Origin: Bradyrhizobium jicamae
GTDB taxonomy: Bacteria; Pseudomonadota; Alphaproteobacteria; Rhizobiales; Xanthobacteraceae
Assembly: GCF_001440395.1 (NCBI RefSeq)
Contig: NZ_LLXZ01000215.1
Span: 1 to 64,000 of the forward strand
Direction of reading: 5' to 3'
DNA: 64,000 nucleotides
Numbering within the stretch: position 1 is the first letter of the stretch; every line of letters starts with the position of its first letter. The notes under the pieces are model-generated. The model was given only the letters and a program-made list of their open reading frames with translations. It searched no databases and was not told the origin of the DNA. Both the position numbers and the translations under genes were made by a program. This document shows, in pieces, positions 45,120 through 53,598 of the stretch.

Positions 45120-45956
45120 TTAGGGAACCCGCGAGAACTTTTTTACCGGAAAAATGCTATACTGTTGCTTGTCTGCAATAACGTCCCGCACAATGTGGTC
45201 CGAAATAACTCGCTGGTCATTGGCAAAGCCATAAACCAGCGCCGTGTCGCACAAAACGTTGATCATCCGGGGGATGCCGCCGCTCGCGGAGGCGATCAGT
45301 GAACAAGCCTCCTGGGTGAACAGCGGGCGGCGGGCGCCCACCGCCTGGAGCCGGAATGCGATATAATTGGCGACCTCCCGGTCATCGAGCGGGCGCAGAT
45401 GGAAATCGGAAGAAATCCGCTGTGCGAACTGATGCAGCTCCGGCGCGAGCAGCAGGTCGCGCAGCTGAGGCTGGCCGACCAGAATCAGCTGCAAAATCTG
45501 GAATTTGTCCGCGTTGATATTGGAAATCATGCGCAAATGTTCGAGCGCTTCCGGCTCGAGGTTCTGCGCTTCGTCGATAATCAATATGGTCCGTCTGCCG
45601 TTGGCGAATTGGCCATACAGAAAATCTTGTAACTTCTTGAAAAGATTTGGGTAGTCGCCCTCGAACGATTGCCCGAGCGACATCAGGATCCATTGCAGCA
45701 ATTCCTGCCGGCCCTGAGGGGAATTGGAGATCAGGCCGATGGTGATCGCCGGGCTGACTTTCTTGAGCAGATGCCTGACCAGGGTGGTCTTGCCGGAACC
45801 GATTTCACCGGTAATGACAGTGAAGCCGGCGTTGTTCATGACGCCGAACTCCAGCATCGTGAACGCCATGGAATGCATCTTGCCCCAGTAAATCAGGTCG
45901 GGGTCGGGAAGAATTGAAAAAGGTTTCTCCCGCAGCTGATAAAATGCCTCGTACAT
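45120..45956 (-). CDS. ExeA/GspA-type AAA ATPase of the exosortase locus
   Basis: A 278-residue P-loop ATPase. It has Walker A (GEIGSGKTT, Lys56), Walker B (TILIIDEAQ, Asp128-Glu129), and sensor-like QRISSDFHLRPL. The order and the C-terminal helical lid fit the ExeA/GspA group, and an ATPase of this kind is a standard part of XrtA-type exosortase/exopolysaccharide loci. It lacks the peptidoglycan-binding domain of true ExeA. It is leftward and divergent from the Wzz gene at 46225, so the 268-base gap should hold two promoters. Confidence 0.8.
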   Translation of the reverse strand: MYEAFYQLREKPFSILPDPDLIYWGKMHSMAFTMLEFGVMNNAGFTVITGEIGSGKTTLVRHLLKKVSPAITIGLISNSPQGRQELLQWILMSLGQSFEGDYPNLFKKLQDFLYGQFANGRRTILIIDEAQNLEPEALEHLRMISNINADKFQILQLILVGQPQLRDLLLAPELHQFAQRISSDFHLRPLDDREVANYIAFRLQAVGARRPLFTQEACSLIASASGGIPRMINVLCDTALVYGFANDQRVISDHIVRDVIADKQQYSIFPVKKFSRVP

Positions 45957-46224
45957 TGAACTTCCTTAGCCCGGCCACAGACCTCTTATAGCGCAATTTG
46001 CAGGATTCCCCTTGCTACTCTCGACCTATTTCTCCGATCTACGTAAACTCGCCGAAGCCGCAGGCGTGGAACCATTAAGATTGAATTTTAAAAGTCCCTT
46101 TGCTGAACAACTATTCATTAAATCCCTGCAAGATCGATGCTAAGATCACGCGTCGGAGCGATCCGCCGATCATTCCGCGGCACTGTTAACCTTGCAGGCG
46201 CCCAAACAGACGCTCGGACGAGAC

Positions 46225-47568
46225 ATGCTGCAGAAAGTTGAATTTGAGGACGATTTCCAGGCACTGCAAGAGGACCGCAGCTACCTGCTGCAGCCCACCT
46301 TCTACTGGGAACTGTTCAAGCGGCGCTGGGCCTATTTCGTACTGCCGTTCGTCACGGTCCTGGCCGCGGGCGCTGCAGCCGCGTTGCTGTGGCCGCCAAT
46401 CTATCTTTCCGAAGGAAAGATCCTCGTTCAATCGCAGCAGATTCCATCCGAACTGGTTCGGCCTACAGTGACCAGCGCTGCCCAGGAGCGTATTCAAGTC
46501 ATCCAGCAGCGAACGATGACGCGAGATAATCTCATCGCGATCGCCGACAAGTTCAAGCTGTTCCCCGAGAAGCGCACACTGATGTCGCCGACCGAACTTG
46601 TCGAGGCGGTCAAGAAGAACACGAAGATCGCTCCGGTCGACCTTCAGCTCGATTTCAAGCAGCGGACGCGCTCCGCGCTCGAAAATCCCACCATCGTCTT
46701 TTCGGTGGGATTCGAATACGGTGATGCTGCAGTTGCGACGCAGGTTGCCAACGAATTGATGACGCGAATCCTGAACGAAGACCTTCGAGATCGGACCAGC
46801 CGCGCCACGGACACGACGAAGTTCCTTGCGCGAGAGGTACAGCGACTTCAGGCTGACAACAATGCGCTCGATGCCAAGATCGCTCAGTTGCGGCTCACGC
46901 AAGGCAAACCTGCATCTAGTGGTGCCGACCAGCCCACCACACTCACACAGCTGAAGGCAGAATTGATCCAGAAGGGCGCACTGTATTCAGAACGACATCC
47001 CACCATCCAGTCCCTGAAGAAGCAGATCGAAGCCTTGGAAAAGGTGGCCTCCGCGCCGGCGCCTACGAATGACGCAGCGACAGCGGCCAGCCTCGAGGCT
47101 ATGGTCGCCCAGCAGGAGAGTTTGCAGAAAAACCTCGACGCCGCCTCGGCAAAATTGGCTGCTGCGCGGCTTGGCGAAAATCTCGAAAAGGACCAGCAGT
47201 CCGAGAAGCTCGAGATCATCGAGCAGCCTACCGTGCCGCAACATCCCGTCAGGCCCAATCGGTTGAAAGTCCTTGCGCTGGCGTTCGCGGCCGCTCTTGC
47301 TGGCGGAGCGGGGCTGGCATTGCTGGTCGAGATCATGGATAAGGCAATCCGCAGAAGCAATGATCTTCTGTCGGTGGTCGACGGCAAATTGATCGTTTCG
47401 ATTCCCTACATCGCCACGGCAGCCGAATTGCGCAGGCAGCGAAGACGAATGTTTGTTCTGCTGGGGGCGTTCGCGTTGATCGTGATCGGACTGTTGACCG
47501 TCGCCTATCTGTTCCTTCCACCACTCGATCTGATCATTGCCAAGGCCAGGGTCGGGCTGTTTCGATAA
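46225..47568 (+). CDS. Wzz-type chain-length determinant (BcsB/ExoP N-part)
   Basis: A 447-residue inner-membrane protein. TM1 (FVLPFVTVLAAGAAAALLW) is followed by a Wzz domain (IYLSEGKILVQSQQIPSELV), a long coiled coil with ERHPTIQSLKKQIEALEK, TM2 (VLALAFAAALAGGAGLALLV) with the PxxP-type PQHPVRPNRLK just before, and a third helix near the C-terminus. This is the polysaccharide co-polymerase that sets chain length. The kinase is a separate gene, 47584, not fused as in ExoP. Start at ATG 46225; a TTG at 46192 is possible. Confidence 0.85.
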   Translation: MLQKVEFEDDFQALQEDRSYLLQPTFYWELFKRRWAYFVLPFVTVLAAGAAAALLWPPIYLSEGKILVQSQQIPSELVRPTVTSAAQERIQVIQQRTMTRDNLIAIADKFKLFPEKRTLMSPTELVEAVKKNTKIAPVDLQLDFKQRTRSALENPTIVFSVGFEYGDAAVATQVANELMTRILNEDLRDRTSRATDTTKFLAREVQRLQADNNALDAKIAQLRLTQGKPASSGADQPTTLTQLKAELIQKGALYSERHPTIQSLKKQIEALEKVASAPAPTNDAATAASLEAMVAQQESLQKNLDAASAKLAAARLGENLEKDQQSEKLEIIEQPTVPQHPVRPNRLKVLALAFAAALAGGAGLALLVEIMDKAIRRSNDLLSVVDGKLIVSIPYIATAAELRRQRRRMFVLLGAFALIVIGLLTVAYLFLPPLDLIIAKARVGLFR

Positions 47569-47583
47569 TCGCGGAGTCACGCA

Positions 47584-48396
47584 GTGGATTCAATAAAGCA
47601 GGCTGTCGAACTCGCGCGAGCCGCAGATGTGCATCATCCGGGAACCCTGAGCGGGCCTCCTCTCGCGGCTGACGGTTCGCTGCACTCTTCTGCCGAGTCG
47701 CAGCACAACGAAGTGCGCCTAAGGGCCGATCACCTCGAAGCCAATCGCATAGTGGCCTATGGCACCTCCGGCAAAAACGGTCGCTACTACGATATGCTGC
47801 GCACTCAGGTGCTGCAGGAGATGGACAAGAAGAGCTGGCAGTTCCTGGCCGTGACTTCGCCGACGGCCGGATGCGGAAAAACCGTGACGGCCTGCAATCT
47901 TGCACTCAGCATTTCCCGGCTTCCGGAACGGTCAGTGCTGTTAGTCGATCTCGATCTGCGCCGGCCCGCGGTTGGAAAATATCTGGGCATCAGCGGCAAT
48001 GGTGCTGTTCTCAATGTCCTCGAGGGACGTACGCCACTTTCATCAGCGGTCGTGCAGGCAAGTGTTGGCCCCAACAGAATGCTGGTACTGCCCGGATCGG
48101 TCTCGTCGAATTCTTCGGAATGGATGGCCTCGCAGACGATGGGAGCGCTGCTCCAAACCATCAAGCGAGACTTCCGATCGCGCATCGTTATCTTCGATCT
48201 TCCGCCGCTGCTGCTGGGCGACGATGTGATTTCGATCTTGCCCCGAATAGACGCGACTTTGCTCGTGGCCGGCGTCGGAAGCACGTCCGTTTCCGATATC
48301 AAGGAATGCCAGAAGCACCTTCAACGCACGCCGGTCGTCCGCGTCGTCGTCAACAAGGTGACCGAGACCGGCGGACCGTACTACGGCTACTACTAG
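47584..48396 (+). CDS. CpsD/CapB-type tyrosine-protein kinase
   Basis: A 270-residue BY-kinase. Walker A variant SPTAGCGKTVTACN (Lys99), Walker A' VLLVDLDLRRP (121-128), and Walker B VIFDLPPLL are all present. It ends in GGPYYGYY, a short tyrosine cluster that is a likely autophosphorylation site. Together with the Wzz protein encoded 15 bases upstream, it would cycle between phosphorylated and free states to control polymerisation. GTG start at 47584. Confidence 0.87.
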   Translation: MDSIKQAVELARAADVHHPGTLSGPPLAADGSLHSSAESQHNEVRLRADHLEANRIVAYGTSGKNGRYYDMLRTQVLQEMDKKSWQFLAVTSPTAGCGKTVTACNLALSISRLPERSVLLVDLDLRRPAVGKYLGISGNGAVLNVLEGRTPLSSAVVQASVGPNRMLVLPGSVSSNSSEWMASQTMGALLQTIKRDFRSRIVIFDLPPLLLGDDVISILPRIDATLLVAGVGSTSVSDIKECQKHLQRTPVVRVVVNKVTETGGPYYGYY

Positions 48397-48403
48397 CGCC
48401 TTT

Positions 48404-49108
48404 CTACAAACGCAGATCGGTCGGCAGGAAGGCCGCAATTTCCGCTGCAGGGACGAAGTATTTTGCGATATCCCGGGTCTCCGGTTTTCCGGCTCCGACA
48501 CGGGTCTGCGATTGCGAAATTTTCCGGCTCATGATGCCGAGCAGGCACTTGCGCTTGACGTCGAATACCCCTGATCCGGAATTACCCGTGCGAGCCACAT
48601 CAGCAATCACCGTGCTGAACCGCTTGCGGGTTTCGACCGGCAGCCGATCGGGCGCGAGAATGTGGGAGCGCACGGCGGAGCCCGGCACAATGGTCACGAC
48701 CTCTTGTCCGGACCTTGGCGGGTCGGTGCAGATCGAGTTTCGTCGAAGTCGCAAGCGCACCGGAAGAAGCTCTTCTTCGACCGATAGCAGCGTGAGATCC
48801 GTTCCCTCGAAACTGCCTTCCTTGACGACGCGTGTCGGATATTCCGATCCGGCAATCGCGACCTTGGGCCGCGTCAGCCAGCTCCGGCCCGCGACGTGTG
48901 CAGCCGTGATGAACAGGCCCTTGCCGAGATAAATGCCGGATCCGGGGCCCCAGTTCTGCATCGGCGTCTGATGAATGCTGACTGCATATGGCAGCAGCGT
49001 ATCGTCAGCGCCCTGCGCGCATGCCGGCTGCGCAAGGGCGACTAGGAAAAGAGCGCCATGAAGCAATAAAGCGAGCGGCCATTTCGCGGTGAGTCGGGTG
49101 GGCGCCAA
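48404..49108 (-). CDS. Trypsin-like serine protease
   Basis: A 234-residue exported protein. Signal peptide ends near ACAQ. The catalytic triad is visible: FITAAHV (His71), EGTDLTLLSV (Asp104), and TGNSGSGVFD (Ser177). It is a short chymotrypsin/S1-like domain without a PDZ. It lies in the exosortase locus between the kinase and EpsI genes and points leftward with EpsI; role in processing PEP-CTERM or other exported proteins is possible but unproven. A start at 49108 includes a good signal segment. Confidence 0.78.
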   Translation of the reverse strand: MAPTRLTAKWPLALLLHGALFLVALAQPACAQGADDTLLPYAVSIHQTPMQNWGPGSGIYLGKGLFITAAHVAGRSWLTRPKVAIAGSEYPTRVVKEGSFEGTDLTLLSVEEELLPVRLRLRRNSICTDPPRSGQEVVTIVPGSAVRSHILAPDRLPVETRKRFSTVIADVARTGNSGSGVFDVKRKCLLGIMSRKISQSQTRVGAGKPETRDIAKYFVPAAEIAAFLPTDLRL

Positions 49109-49140
49109 AAAATCACCTGCCAGGTTTGCATGCCGCGATC

Positions 49141-49842
49141 TCAGCTCGCACCGGTAAAGAACCTGAGTTCCTGCGGCGGAATGGCGGCAAGCAGATCTCG
49201 GATAAACTGGTCTTGCAGCTTGAATGATACATCCTTCGGCAGGCCGATCGTAGAGACCCTGATCAGCGCGCCATCGGGAATGATCCCGCGCAAACCGTAC
49301 TTTAATCGGCTAAGTTGATGATCGACGACGCCATTGGCTATGTCGTTGCCGATCCGCAGCCAGTAAGTCACCGGTTCGAACCGTGACTCTCTTGCCGCAA
49401 TCAATCGCGTCATCTTGATGGGTTGCGCGCCGCTCCGATAGCTGACCGCGGCATCGGCTTTTTCCGAAATGCGGAAGCCATTGGCGGTGTAGCAAATCTC
49501 CGGGCGGTGGGACTTCAGTCGGTAGTTCTGCACCGGCCCGTACGCGACCATCAGCATGACGATGTTGCCGTGCCCGTCCTTGTAGCTTCGACCAACTTCC
49601 TGGCTGTAGATCTTTCCCGCGAGCGGGTCCGGCTGAACGTACGCGTCCGGATCCACCGGGCGGACCGGGCTGATTTCCGGAACCAGCGTCCAGGTTCCGA
49701 ACTGACGGGGGATGACAGTTTCAAGGCTAGGGGAGGCCGACGTGCGGGCCATCAGTTGGCGGGGTGCCAGCACGGTCGCAAGCACGGCGCACCCTACGAT
49801 CACGATACATGCCAAAATAATTTGAATTCGAGGGAATTTCAT
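49141..49842 (-). CDS. epsI: EpsI-family exosortase-associated protein
   Basis: A 233-residue protein with one N-terminal membrane anchor (IILACIVIVGCAVLATVL) and the EpsI family core: FGTWTLVPE, then SHRPEICYTANGFRI with a conserved Cys, and YWLRIGNDI. EpsI is often fused to the C-terminus of exosortase; here it is a separate gene. The start at 49842 fits the anchor; an ATG five codons upstream is possible. It is leftward with the protease gene 32 bases downstream. The intergenic region to 50098 is divergent. Confidence 0.85.
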   Translation of the reverse strand: MKFPRIQIILACIVIVGCAVLATVLAPRQLMARTSASPSLETVIPRQFGTWTLVPEISPVRPVDPDAYVQPDPLAGKIYSQEVGRSYKDGHGNIVMLMVAYGPVQNYRLKSHRPEICYTANGFRISEKADAAVSYRSGAQPIKMTRLIAARESRFEPVTYWLRIGNDIANGVVDHQLSRLKYGLRGIIPDGALIRVSTIGLPKDVSFKLQDQFIRDLLAAIPPQELRFFTGAS

Positions 49843-50097
49843 TGAGGCCACGCACAATCTTCTAGGGTTAATTGGATCAGCCGTTTCGGAGGAGAATATA
49901 CGCCAACCGGCATATTTGCATTCAAAAGAAAGGGATAATTGGTCATCTTAACGAAATTAACATAAACAGCGGAAATTGCAGCGAAAAAGCGCTATAGGCT
50001 CGACCCGGAGCAGCGAGCTGGTTAGTCATATTGCATCAGACACGGCCGTCCTACTGTATATGCTTCTCGGCCCATTTTGGATGTACGGAGTTCCTGG

Positions 50098-50970
50098 ATG
50101 AAGGACATGTCTATCAAGATCGCTCGGCTTGCTGTCTTGCTTGCTTGTAGCGCGATCGCCTTGGCCGGGTGCGGTAAGAAATCGGATCAGCCTGCTGCTT
50201 CGAAAGGACAGGTCGTTGCGCGTGTGGGCGACGAAGTCGTGACTATCCAGGATCTTGAGAATGAGTTCCGCTGGGCGAATGTGACGCCGGACAAGCAGAA
50301 GGAGCCCGAGATCGTCAAGCGCGTGCTGGGTGAGCTGGTCGTACGCAAATATCTGCTCCGCCAGGCCATGGCGGCGAAGCTCGATCGCGAACCGGGCGTA
50401 CTGCTGGACCTGTTGAGATCACGCGAGCAGATTCTCGAGAATGCGTACGTGCAACGGCAAGCGGCCGCTAAGGCACCAGGCAAGGCAGATGTCGACAGGT
50501 ACATGGCCAACAACCCGGCGAAATTCGCCGGCAGAAAACTGCTCAGCGTCGAACAGATCGCATTTCCGCTAGGGCCGGCCACCCAGACGTTCATTGAAGT
50601 GAACAAGAATGCCAAGTCGCTCGACGAAATCGACGAAAAACTTACCGCAGCCGGCATCCCCCATGGCCGACAAATGGGCACGCTGAACAGCGGTGATTTG
50701 CCGCCGGAGTTTTACGGATTGATTGAGGCCAAAAAGGCGGACGACGTATTTTTTGTTCGCGCCGGCCAGAACGGCCTGTTCTTCAAGGTCAAGGGCGAGG
50801 AGGCGCGTCCGCTCGAAGGAGAGGCCGCAGCCAATCTGGCACGCCAGTTGATGCGCGCGGATGCGGTCAAGGCCGAACTGGGGATTGCGGCCTATTCCGC
50901 GAATCTCGAAGCGAAATATGAAGGTGACTACGCCAAGATCATGCAGCCAGGAGATGCCAAGAAAAACTGA
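50098..50970 (+). CDS. EpsD-family peptidyl-prolyl isomerase lipoprotein
   Basis: A 290-residue lipoprotein. Signal and lipobox SAIALAGCGKKSDQ, then a SurA/PpiC-type N-terminal helical domain (VARVGDEVVTIQDLENEFRW) and a parvulin-like region (LLSVEQIAFPLG, RQMGTLNSGDLPPEFYGLIE). It fits EpsD peptidyl-prolyl cis-trans isomerases of exosortase/polysaccharide loci. GGAG is at good spacing before the ATG at 50098. It probably heads a rightward operon with the XrtV accessory and exosortase genes. Confidence 0.8.
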   Translation: MKDMSIKIARLAVLLACSAIALAGCGKKSDQPAASKGQVVARVGDEVVTIQDLENEFRWANVTPDKQKEPEIVKRVLGELVVRKYLLRQAMAAKLDREPGVLLDLLRSREQILENAYVQRQAAAKAPGKADVDRYMANNPAKFAGRKLLSVEQIAFPLGPATQTFIEVNKNAKSLDEIDEKLTAAGIPHGRQMGTLNSGDLPPEFYGLIEAKKADDVFFVRAGQNGLFFKVKGEEARPLEGEAAANLARQLMRADAVKAELGIAAYSANLEAKYEGDYAKIMQPGDAKKN

Positions 50971-51026
50971 GCAGGGCGGTGTGATTGCTCGCTGCAGAAT
51001 GTTCCTCAAGGCAATATCGATGTGAC

Positions 51027-51248
51027 ATGACCACGTTTTTCGACATATTGACTGTTACCTGTTTCGTGGCGCTGGTGATCGCATTCTTCCAGTTCACTGA
51101 GCGAGACAATCGGACGTTGCTGCACTTCATGCTGGCCGGTATCGTGTTCGCTGTCGCCAACCAGGTCGGAAATGCGGGCTCGTTCTATCTTGCGATGATT
51201 CTGATTCTCGCTGGCGCCGGTTACGCGGTTTTGATAGTGCGGAGATAA
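51027..51248 (+). CDS. XrtV sorting system accessory protein
   Basis: A 73-residue membrane protein with three hydrophobic stretches: TTFFDILTVTCFVALVIAFF, LLHFMLAGIVFAVANQVGN, and YLAMILILAGAGYAVLIV, ending in RR. In size and pattern it fits the small accessory protein that accompanies exosortase V. It lies 57 bases before the exosortase gene and 57 after epsD. The start at 51027 is favoured over an ATG 42 bases upstream because it begins at the first hydrophobic segment. Confidence 0.75.
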   Translation: MTTFFDILTVTCFVALVIAFFQFTERDNRTLLHFMLAGIVFAVANQVGNAGSFYLAMILILAGAGYAVLIVRR

Positions 51249-51305
51249 GCGCTTGTTCCTTTTAATGCTATCAGTAGATTAAGTTTTGGAACCTGTGGTA
51301 TTGAA

Positions 51306-52217
51306 ATGACATACTCGCAAGTAATTCCATCGACAAAGGCAGGTTTTCTCAGCCCTTTTCTATGGCCGGCGCTGCTTGGCGCCTCAGTGATTGCTGCCTA
51401 TGCCCAGACCTTTCTCAGTTTGATTGATGGGCCGTGGCAGACGGAGCAGGAGGGGCACGGACCGCTCATCATCGCGGCCTCGCTCTGGCTGGTCTGGCAA
51501 TCGCGAGAGAAGTTGAGGGCCGTTGAAATTTCTCCGGCTCCCATAATGGGGTGGCTTGCTCTGCTCGGCGGCCTGGTCATCCTCTATCTGGCCCGGATCC
51601 AGCAAGGGCTGGTCACCTTTGAAACCTTTTCCTTGATCCCCGTCATCGTCGGGTGCGTTCTAATTTCGGCCGGATGGCCGGCGCTGCGGGTGCTCGCGTT
51701 TCCGATCGGCTTCTTGATCTTTGCGGTGCCGATGCCTGACTGGCTGGTCGACGCCGCCACGGTCCCGCTGAAGGTGTTTATTTCGAACGTCGTGACCAAC
51801 GTGCTCTATGCGGCGGGTTTTCCGGTTGCCCAGAACGGCGTCATGATCATGATCGGAACCTATCAGCTCCTGGTAAAGGATGCCTGTTCCGGAATGAATT
51901 CGATTTTCGCCTTGTCCGCGATTGGCGTGTTCTACGCCTATGCGTTTCGCTGGCATGAGAAAATCCGGAGTTTTTTCCTGCTTGCGGCGATCATTCCCAT
52001 CACTATCATCGCAAATTTCTGTCGCGTTTTCGCGCTGGTCCTGATCGCGTATTACCTCGGACCCGACATGCTCGATGGAATTCTGCACGATCTCACCGGC
52101 ATCGGCCTGTTCGTCGTCGCGGTTGTTCTGTTGTTCCTGTTCGACACTTTTCTGGGCCTGTGTTTTGCGCTGGTGCGCCGTTTCCGCAACCGCGCCGCGC
52201 CGGCGGTGCCTGTGTAG
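51306..52217 (+). CDS. xrtV: Exosortase (XrtV-type)
   Basis: A 303-residue polytopic membrane cysteine protease/transpeptidase that processes PEP-CTERM proteins. The family's three active residues are present: Cys194 in KDACSGMNS, Arg240 in ANFCRVFAL, and His261 in GILHDLTG. About eight hydrophobic helices are visible. The V-type call rests on the adjacent small accessory protein and separate EpsI, and on the PEPxxWA type of substrates here; it is likely but not certain. ATG at 51306. Its six candidate substrates in the window are at 4603, 6344, 16281, 56947, 58329 and 60196. Confidence 0.88.
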   Translation: MTYSQVIPSTKAGFLSPFLWPALLGASVIAAYAQTFLSLIDGPWQTEQEGHGPLIIAASLWLVWQSREKLRAVEISPAPIMGWLALLGGLVILYLARIQQGLVTFETFSLIPVIVGCVLISAGWPALRVLAFPIGFLIFAVPMPDWLVDAATVPLKVFISNVVTNVLYAAGFPVAQNGVMIMIGTYQLLVKDACSGMNSIFALSAIGVFYAYAFRWHEKIRSFFLLAAIIPITIIANFCRVFALVLIAYYLGPDMLDGILHDLTGIGLFVVAVVLLFLFDTFLGLCFALVRRFRNRAAPAVPV

Positions 52218-52345
52218 CTCCGAACATCTGCGCGGCGCCTTCGTGAAAGTCGCCTTGCTGACGCGTTTCGTTCTTGCATGCTTATTCTGCAAGATGGCTC
52301 GTTCGCGCCGGACTTGCTAAGCTCACTTCACTTCAAGGCCGGTTC

Positions 52346-53041
52346 TTGACGAAGGTTGCCGTGAGCCGAACGTATGCCATACCCGACCTCCATGGCCGGC
52401 TGGATCTATTGAATCGCGCGATTGAAGCGGTGACCCGGCATGCTCGGGGGATGGCTTCCACGATCGTAACTCTGGGCGACTATGTCGACCGCGGGCCGGA
52501 GAGCAGGCAGGTGATCGAGCGTCTGATGAGCTGGAGACCCAATGAATTCAAGCTCGTCAATCTGAAGGGCAACCACGAAGCGATGATGTGTGCGGTCTGC
52601 GATAACCGCGCCGAACTCGACTGGTGGATCAGGAACGGGGGCGGTGAGACGCTGGCTTCCTACAACCAAAGCCCAGCGCTTCCCGATTTGCGAGCGATTC
52701 CGGCCGACCATCTGCACTGGATTGCCAATCTGCCGCTGATGCATGTCGACCGGCACAGAATATTCGTTCACGCAGCCGTTGATCCGAAAGCTCCGCTCGA
52801 ACAGCAGAACGAGGAAACGTTGCTATGGCGGCGCTATCCCGACGGCGCCGATGTCGGCCATGGGCGCCGCTACGTCGTGCATGGTCACCATGCCAATGCG
52901 CGCGCGCCAATCGCAGGCAAGCACAAGACTAATCTGGACGGGCTCGCCTGGAAAACGGGGCGGCTGGTCATCGGGGTATTCGAGGATGACCGACCCGGCG
53001 GTGCCTCGGAATATCTGGAAGTCCTCGGCCGCGAAATGTGA
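52346..53041 (+). CDS. Calcineurin-like metallophosphoesterase (PPP type)
   Basis: A 231-residue phosphatase. All PPP motifs are visible: AIPDLHGRLDLL, GDYVDRG, LKGNHEAMM, and the later FVHAAVD and VHGHHAN. The family removes phosphate from proteins or small molecules with two metal ions. The start is unclear: TTG at 52346, GTG at 52361 and TTG at 52274 are all possible; the family core begins about 15 residues after 52346. It follows the exosortase gene by about 130 bases and may counteract the CpsD-type kinase, but that is inference. Confidence 0.82.
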   Translation: MTKVAVSRTYAIPDLHGRLDLLNRAIEAVTRHARGMASTIVTLGDYVDRGPESRQVIERLMSWRPNEFKLVNLKGNHEAMMCAVCDNRAELDWWIRNGGGETLASYNQSPALPDLRAIPADHLHWIANLPLMHVDRHRIFVHAAVDPKAPLEQQNEETLLWRRYPDGADVGHGRRYVVHGHHANARAPIAGKHKTNLDGLAWKTGRLVIGVFEDDRPGGASEYLEVLGREM

Positions 53042-53209
53042 GGGCTGGGACTCGGCCGCTCTCGAAGGTCCAGTTCCTTTTTCGGCGATCACCAGTTGAC
53101 GCCCAGAATTGATGGCGAACTGGTGCCGCGCCTGCTTCAGCAAAATTTCGCGAGCCATTCGAGTTCATGAAGATGAACGCTGCCATCGTGAAAGGAGCTT
53201 CACGTCGCT

Positions 53210-53530
53210 CTAATAGCAGCGGCGCCCTTGACGATCATGGAGCACATAATCCGTTCCAGGCGACGGATAATAGAGCTGGCCGCACGAGCCGGAATTGACC
53301 GGAGCGCCCAAGATATCGAGCTTTCTGTCTAGCGCGTTTGGCGAGGCGGTCTGGTCGCTGCTGCCTCGTCCGTAATATCGACCGCTGTATTGTCCGCTAA
53401 ACTGCCCGCCATATTGGCCGGCGTACTGACCGCCATATCGGCCGCTGTACTGCATGTTGACCTGACCGATGGCCGGCTGCATCGCGCCGATCATCGTTAC
53501 AATCGCCAACAGCGAAAGAAAAATCCTCAT
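53210..53530 (-). CDS. Exported protein with tandem Y-x-G-Q repeats
   Basis: A 106-residue product. Signal peptide MRIFLSLLAIVTMIGAMQPA, then tandem short units of type (Q/G)(Y/F)(S/G/A)G(Q/R), spanning about residues 27-55 (for example QYSGRYGGQYAGQYGGQFSG), and a folded C-terminal part with two cysteines (SGSCGQLYYP and RRCY). Function is unknown; such Gly/Tyr/Gln repeats are typical of secreted or surface proteins. It is leftward, with the GT4 gene 68 bases upstream in its own direction. Confidence 0.7.
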   Translation of the reverse strand: MRIFLSLLAIVTMIGAMQPAIGQVNMQYSGRYGGQYAGQYGGQFSGQYSGRYYGRGSSDQTASPNALDRKLDILGAPVNSGSCGQLYYPSPGTDYVLHDRQGRRCY

Positions 53531-53598
53531 CGCACATCCCGCAAGCGTGAGTAACGGGACATAAAAAACGCTGTCGCCGGCGGTGACCCGACGGCCGT

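Noticed and set aside
53360..53460. Short tandem repeats that could look like a small CRISPR or minisatellite
   Set aside because: They are coding repeats (Y-x-G-Q) within the exported protein gene; there are no regular spacers.
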